Assembly (NCBI RefSeq): GCF_014203705.1
Contig: NZ_JACHJR010000001.1
Span: 4,340,001 to 4,404,000 of the forward strand
DNA length: 64,000 bases
Direction of reading: 5' to 3'
Source: Kitasatospora gansuensis
GTDB lineage: Bacteria > Actinomycetota > Actinomycetes > Streptomycetales > Streptomycetaceae
Numbering within the stretch: the stretch's first letter is position 1; the number at the start of each line of letters is the position of its first letter. Below, piece after piece: positions 59,625-64,000 of this stretch. The notes under the pieces are model-generated. The model ran no database searches. It saw nothing but the letters and a program-made list of their open reading frames with translations, and was not told the origin of the DNA. The position numbers and the translations under genes are program-made.

Positions 59625-61272
59625 TGGTTGATGCCCGGAGTGCGTCCAGTTCTTCGCGGAGCTGGCGCTTGAGGATCTTGCCCGTCGGGTTGCGCGGCAG
59701 TTCCGCCGTTCGGAGCACCATGTGCGCGGGCACCTTGAACGCGGCGAGCCGTCCGGCCACGTGGGCGCGCAGGTCGTCGGGGCCGGCCGTGGCGCCGGGC
59801 CGCAGGACGATCACGGCCGCGACCTCCTCGCCGAGGGCGGGGTGCGGGACGCCGAGCACGGCCGCGTCGTCGACGTCCGGATGGGCCGTCAGGACGCCCT
59901 CCACCTCGATGCAGTGGACGTTCTCGCCGCCGCGGATCACCAGGTCCTTGAGCCGGTCGAGTACGTAGACCTCGCCGTCCTGCACCCGGGCCAGGTCGCC
60001 GGTGCGGAACCAGCCGTCGGTGAAGGCCGCCGCCGTGGCCTCGGGGTTGCCCCGGTAGCCGCGGAACAGTGACTGGCCGCGCAGCAGGAGTTCGCCGATC
60101 TCGCCGTCCGGCAGGGTGCGGCCGGCCGGGTCGGCGATCCGCAGTTCGAGGGCCGGGGCGGGGCGGCCGATGCTCTCGGGGTGGGCCAGGTAGCGGTCGC
60201 CGAGGTTGGCGATCACGCCGCCGCAGGTCTCGGTCAGGCCGTAGCCGTTGCGGGCCACGGCCCGGCCGTCGGAGCGGCGGGCGATCCGGCCGGCCAGTCC
60301 GGGCGGGGCGGCCGCGCCGCCGGTGCTGATCATGGCGAGTCCGGGCAGTTCGTCCCCGGCGGCGTCGGCCGTGTCCAGCAGGCCGAGCGCCGTGGTCGGC
60401 ACCCCCGCGAAGGTGGTGACCCGGTGTTCGGCGATCAGCCGCCGGGCCTCCTCGGCGTCCCAGCGGTGCATCAGGACGGCGCTGCCGCCGCTCGCCATCA
60501 GCGGGAACATCGTGGTGAACGCCGCGACGTGGAAGAACGGGAAGGTCATCAGGACGGTCTGCGGCGGGACCGTCGCCGGGTCGCCGCCCGCGCAGAGCAC
60601 CGAGGTGGCCGCGAAGAACCGGGGCGTGGTGGCCGCCGCGCACCAGGCGGCGTGGGTGGCCTCGACGCCCTTGGGGCGGCCGGTGGTTCCGGAGGTGTAG
60701 AGCAGGGTGGCCAGGTCGGTCGGCTCGATCCGGACCTCGGGGGCGGCGCCGCCGCGGGGCAGGCCGGTCAGGTCGGTCAGCACCGGTATGCCGTGCGCGG
60801 TGGTCCAGGGGGCCACCCGGTCGGCCCGTTCCGGGTCGGCGATCACCAGGCCCGGTGTGCAGTCGTCCAGCGCGTACGCCAGCTCCTCGGCCGTCCACCA
60901 GGCGTTCAGCGGGACGGCCACCAGGCCGGCCGACTGGCAGGCCCAGAAGGCGACTTGCCACTCCGGCAGGTTCCGCATCGCGATCGCCACCCGGTCGCCG
61001 GGGCGCAGCCCGTACGCGCCGAGGCAGTGGACGGCCAACGAGGTGGCGGCGGCGTGGTGCTCGGCGAAGCTGTACCGGCCCGAGTCGGCGATCAGGAAGG
61101 GGCGGTCGCCGTGCGCGCGGGTGGCGTCCAGCAGCTCGCGCAGGGTGCGGGGCGCGCGCAGGTAGCGCGGGCCTTCGGGGGTCGACTCCACCTCGAAGGG
61201 CATGCCGGGGGCGCGCAGCGCGGCCTGCACCCGGGTCACCAGGGCGAGCGAGTCGGCAGGTCGAGGTGTCAT
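59581..61272 (-). CDS. Acyl-CoA synthetase (AMP-forming)
   Basis: 563 aa, ANL superfamily. Seen: LLYTSGTTGRPKGVEATH (P-loop), GYGLTETCGG, GDLARVQDGEVYVLDRLKDLVIRGGENV and the catalytic Lys in NPTGKILKRQL. It converts a carboxylic acid and CoA to acyl-CoA. The family part ends near LREELDALRAS; the remaining TRGSGNCDADLEKR plus the stop are encoded by repeat copy 5. Adjacent in the same direction to an acyl-CoA dehydrogenase, so fatty-acid degradation is likely. Chain length preference unknown. Confidence 0.92.
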   Translation of the reverse strand: MTPRPADSLALVTRVQAALRAPGMPFEVESTPEGPRYLRAPRTLRELLDATRAHGDRPFLIADSGRYSFAEHHAAATSLAVHCLGAYGLRPGDRVAIAMRNLPEWQVAFWACQSAGLVAVPLNAWWTAEELAYALDDCTPGLVIADPERADRVAPWTTAHGIPVLTDLTGLPRGGAAPEVRIEPTDLATLLYTSGTTGRPKGVEATHAAWCAAATTPRFFAATSVLCAGGDPATVPPQTVLMTFPFFHVAAFTTMFPLMASGGSAVLMHRWDAEEARRLIAEHRVTTFAGVPTTALGLLDTADAAGDELPGLAMISTGGAAAPPGLAGRIARRSDGRAVARNGYGLTETCGGVIANLGDRYLAHPESIGRPAPALELRIADPAGRTLPDGEIGELLLRGQSLFRGYRGNPEATAAAFTDGWFRTGDLARVQDGEVYVLDRLKDLVIRGGENVHCIEVEGVLTAHPDVDDAAVLGVPHPALGEEVAAVIVLRPGATAGPDDLRAHVAGRLAAFKVPAHMVLRTAELPRNPTGKILKRQLREELDALRASTTRGSGNCDADLEKR

Positions 61273-61398
61273 CAGGTCCCCTGCGGCCGAGACGGGCGGA
61301 CGGAGGTGGCAGCGGGCCGATGGGGGAACGGCCCGCTGCCGGGGCCCGGCGGGGTGGGGGACGTGGGGGTCGGCCCGCCGGGCTGGTGCGAGAGGGTC

Positions 61399-62556
61399 TC
61401 AGAGACCGAGCGACTTGGCGATGATGGTCTTCATGACCTCGCTGGTGCCGCCGTAGATCCGGAACACCCGGTTGTCGGTGTAGAGCCGGGCGATCGGGTA
61501 CTCCAGGATGTAGCCGTAACCACCGTGCAGCTGAAGGCACTTGTCGATCACCTGGGAGGCCGACTCGGTGCAGAACAGCTTGGCCGCGGCCGCGTCCGCG
61601 ACGGTCAGCTCGCCGTTCTGGTAGAGCTCCAGCGCCTGGTCGACCATGGCCTGCTGGGCGAGCACCTGGGCCTGGCAGTCGGCCAGCGTGAACTTGGTGT
61701 TCTGGAACTCGGACACCGGCTGGCCGAAGACCTTGCGGTCCTTCACGTAACTCACCGCGAAGCGCACCGCGGCGGCGGCCGAGGCGTACGCGCCGACGGC
61801 GATCGCCAGCCGCTCCTGCACCAGGTTGTGGGTCAGGTAGGCGAAGGCGTTGCCCTCCTGGCCGAGCAGGTCCTCGACCGGGACCTTGACGTCGGTGAAG
61901 GAGAGTTCGGCGGTGTCCGAGGTGCGCAGGCCGATCTTCTTCAGCTTGCGGCCGACGGCGTAGCCCTCGGAGGTGGTGTCCACGCAGAGGATGGAGAGCC
62001 CGGCCCGGCGGTTCGCCGGGTCGTACGGGCTGGTGCGGCAGACCACCAGCACCAGGTCGGCCAGCACGCCGCCGGTGATGAAGGTCTTGGCGCCGTTCAG
62101 GACGTAGTGGGTGCCGTCCTCGGACAGCTTCGCCGTGGTGGTGATGCCCGCGAGGTCGGAGCCCGCGCCGGGCTCGGTCATCGCGATCGCGGTCATGATG
62201 TCGCCGGAGACGAAGCCGGGCAGCCAGCGCCGCTTCTGCTCCTCGTTCGCGTACTCCAGGATGTACGGCAGCACCAGGCCGGTGTGCACGCCGGAGGAGC
62301 CGAAGGTGACGCCCGCCCGGGCGCACTCCTCGGTCACCACGGCCTGGTACTTGAAGCCGCTCTCGCCCGCGCCGCCGTACTCCTCGGGCACCTCGATGCC
62401 GTAGACGCCGAGTTCGCCGAGCTTGCGGTAGAAGTCCCGGGGCGGGTGGCCCTCGTTCTCCCAGCTCTCGTAGACCGGCACGACCTCCTTGGCGATGAAG
62501 TCCCGGATGGTGTCCCGGAACGCCTCGTGGTCCTCGTTGAACACGGTGCGGCGCAC
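61399..62556 (-). CDS. Acyl-CoA dehydrogenase
   Basis: 385 aa. FAD-enzyme family: EVPEEYGGAGESG, AIAMTEPGAGSDLAGITTTA, FGQPVSEFQNTKF and the closing LQLHGGYGYILEYPIARLYTDNRVFRIYGGTSEVMK, with the expected region for the catalytic base. It makes the 2-enoyl-CoA. Probably one unit with the synthetase gene 126 bases downstream, divergent from the tandem TetR regulator. Confidence 0.94.
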   Translation of the reverse strand: MRRTVFNEDHEAFRDTIRDFIAKEVVPVYESWENEGHPPRDFYRKLGELGVYGIEVPEEYGGAGESGFKYQAVVTEECARAGVTFGSSGVHTGLVLPYILEYANEEQKRRWLPGFVSGDIMTAIAMTEPGAGSDLAGITTTAKLSEDGTHYVLNGAKTFITGGVLADLVLVVCRTSPYDPANRRAGLSILCVDTTSEGYAVGRKLKKIGLRTSDTAELSFTDVKVPVEDLLGQEGNAFAYLTHNLVQERLAIAVGAYASAAAAVRFAVSYVKDRKVFGQPVSEFQNTKFTLADCQAQVLAQQAMVDQALELYQNGELTVADAAAAKLFCTESASQVIDKCLQLHGGYGYILEYPIARLYTDNRVFRIYGGTSEVMKTIIAKSLGL

Positions 62557-62745
62557 GCGGCGCTCCCTTCGTGGTGCCCCCTGATCGCTGGTTAAGTTAA
62601 TCGCCGGTAGCTTCCGCTGTCCAGCGTTCCCGCCGGTGGTTCTTCGTGTGGATTCGGCCCTGCCCGAGCATCTTCCGGTCCGTCAAGTGAATCCTTGCTA
62701 CCCTGGGCCGACGACCGTGGGTGATCGCTTGCAGGGGGCGAGAGG

Positions 62746-63918
62746 GTGACGACGGAGCGCGGCGTGGTCCGCCGTCCGCCGGGGCGCAAGGCGCAGATCC
62801 TGGTGGTCGCGAGCGAGCGGTTCCACCGATCCGGGTACCACCAGGTGTCGATGGCCGAGGTGGCGGCCGGGGTCGGCATCACCGCCCCGGCGCTCTACCG
62901 GCACTTCACGAACAAGCCCGAGCTGCTCCGCCAGGCGGTCGGGGCCGAACTCGCCGCACTCCGTACGGCGGTGACCGCCGGCCGCGCCGGGCCGGCCGAG
63001 CTGTGCGCCCGGCTGGCCGCCGCCGCGATCGACCACCGCGCGCTGGGGACGCTCTGGCAGCGCGACGCCCGGCTGCTGCCCGCCGCCCAACGCGCCGGGC
63101 TGCGCCGGGAGTTGCGGGCCGACGTCCGGCGGATGGCCGAGGTACTGGGGCTGGCCAGACCCGAACTCGGGCGGGCCGACGCCGAGTTGCTCTGCTGGTC
63201 ACTGCTCTCGGCGTACGGCGGCCTGTCGTACCACACCTTCGCCCCGCCCCGGCGGCGGTTCGAGCGGCTGCTGACCGGGCTGGGCGAGGCGCTGCTGGAC
63301 GTCCCGTTCGGGCCGCCGGGACCGCCCGCTCCGGCGTCGGCCGAGCTGTCCTGGCCCGCGGTCGCCGACACCCGGCGGGAGGAACTGCTGGCCGCCGCCG
63401 CCAGGTTGTTCCACCAGCGCGGCTTCGACAACGTGAGCACCGACCAGCTCGGAGCGGCGGTCGGCATCGCCGGGCCCAGCGTCTACAAGCACTTCGACAC
63501 CAAGGCCGAGCTGCTGGCCGCGACCCTGGTACGGAGCCGGGAGCGGCTCTGGCACGAGATCTCCGCCGCGCTGGCCGGGGCCGCCACCCCGGCCGCCGCG
63601 CTGGACTCCGGGCTGCGGGCCTACCTGGACTTCGCCCGGCGGCACGTCGACTACCTCGGGGTGACGGTCAGTGAGACCGAGCGGCTGACCGAGCCGGACC
63701 GGAAGGCCGCGATAGACGCCCGGCGGGACTTGCTGCGGACCTGGGTCGGACTGCTCCGGCAGGTGCGGCCCGAGTACGACAAGGCCGAGGCCCGGATCCG
63801 GGTGCACGCGATGTTCTCGCTCGTCAACGACGGGGTGCGGAACCGGCCCGGCTGTCAGCGAGCCGATCTGACGGAGCGTCTGGAAGCTTTTGCCAGAGCC
63901 GTGTTGGGGGTTTCCTGA
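62746..63918 (+). CDS. Tandem TetR regulator (two TetR units in one chain)
   Basis: 390 aa with two HTHs: FHRSGYHQVSMAEVAAGVGITAPALYRHFTNKPELL near residue 27, and LFHQRGFDNVSTDQLGAAVGIAGPSVYKHFDTKAELL near residue 220. Each is followed by its own helical ligand domain. Ordinary TetRs are about 190-220 aa, so this is a fused duplication. Divergent from the acyl-CoA dehydrogenase, it probably controls that catabolic unit. GTG start with GGGGGCGAGAGG upstream. Confidence 0.92.
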   Translation: MTTERGVVRRPPGRKAQILVVASERFHRSGYHQVSMAEVAAGVGITAPALYRHFTNKPELLRQAVGAELAALRTAVTAGRAGPAELCARLAAAAIDHRALGTLWQRDARLLPAAQRAGLRRELRADVRRMAEVLGLARPELGRADAELLCWSLLSAYGGLSYHTFAPPRRRFERLLTGLGEALLDVPFGPPGPPAPASAELSWPAVADTRREELLAAAARLFHQRGFDNVSTDQLGAAVGIAGPSVYKHFDTKAELLAATLVRSRERLWHEISAALAGAATPAAALDSGLRAYLDFARRHVDYLGVTVSETERLTEPDRKAAIDARRDLLRTWVGLLRQVRPEYDKAEARIRVHAMFSLVNDGVRNRPGCQRADLTERLEAFARAVLGVS

Positions 63919-63927
63919 TGCATATGC

Positions 63928-63966
63928 CCGTGCGGGGCGGGCCCGTGATGGGCCCGCCCCGCACGG
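63928..63966. terminator. Bidirectional terminator
   Basis: 17-bp perfect stem (63928-63944 with 63950-63966) and five-base loop GTGAT between the tandem TetR gene and a gene ending on the opposite strand at the edge. Confidence 0.85.
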
Positions 63967-63977
63967 TGCGAATCGGC

Positions 63978-64000
63978 CTAGTAGAGCACGAAGGGGTAGT
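63978..64000 (-). CDS. Partial gene at window edge (last few codons)
   Basis: On the reverse strand the window edge reads as ...YPFVLY followed by TAG (63978-63980). Position after a terminator makes a convergent gene end likely. Six codons are not enough to identify it. Confidence 0.3.

Overview
The window is high-GC actinobacterial DNA with GC-rich third codon positions, GTG starts and GGAGG-type ribosome sites. The order topA, an MFS-dTMP kinase fusion, holB and a secreted TAP-type peptidase is what I recall from Streptomyces and Kitasatospora. I place it in Streptomycetaceae; nothing here fixes the genus.

Region by region. (1) 1-11.6 kb: core chromosome, with topA, the tmk fusion, holB, a degenerate esterase-fold protein, a lipoprotein peptidase, a LeuE-type exporter and tRNA-Thr(CGT). 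(2) 11.6-28.6 kb: a RiPP gene cluster. A 54-residue precursor is followed by a long hairpin and then P450, HlyD-like protein, C39-peptidase/ABC exporter, second ABC exporter, LanM-like dehydratase, fused E1-like/YcaO cyclodehydratase and SagB-type dehydrogenase. A DrrAB-like ABC pair is divergent upstream, and a NarL-type response regulator is convergent downstream. The LanM-like enzyme keeps the dehydratase residues, but its cyclase half lacks the Cys/Cys-His zinc site. The best reading is a linear peptide carrying thiazole or oxazole rings and dehydroalanines, close in concept to goadsporin but using a LanM-type dehydratase, rather than a true lanthipeptide. (3) 28.6-39.6 kb: small secreted and hypothetical proteins, an orphan LuxR regulator, then a three-gene membrane module (NfeD/YqiJ-like protein with a His-rich loop, YqiK-type flotillin, 1553-residue AAA ATPase) and a PucR regulator. 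(4) 39.6-50 kb: LtrA protein, two MFS exporters each with a divergent regulator, an HbpS-like haem-binding protein, Nudix hydrolase, methyltransferase, GNAT and small proteins. (5) 50-59.5 kb: ECF sigma factor with a membrane partner, Ser/Thr kinase, potassium channel, TatA, two DUF202 proteins, and a DHA2 exporter with a TetR repressor and twin operators. (6) 59.5-64 kb: acyl-CoA synthetase, acyl-CoA dehydrogenase and a tandem TetR regulator, probably a fatty-acid catabolic unit.

A palindromic repeat of about 115-140 bp occurs four times in full and once as a half copy, always just after a stop codon. One copy supplies the C-terminus and stop codon of the acyl-CoA synthetase. No CRISPR array, phage, transposase, integrase or rRNA was seen.
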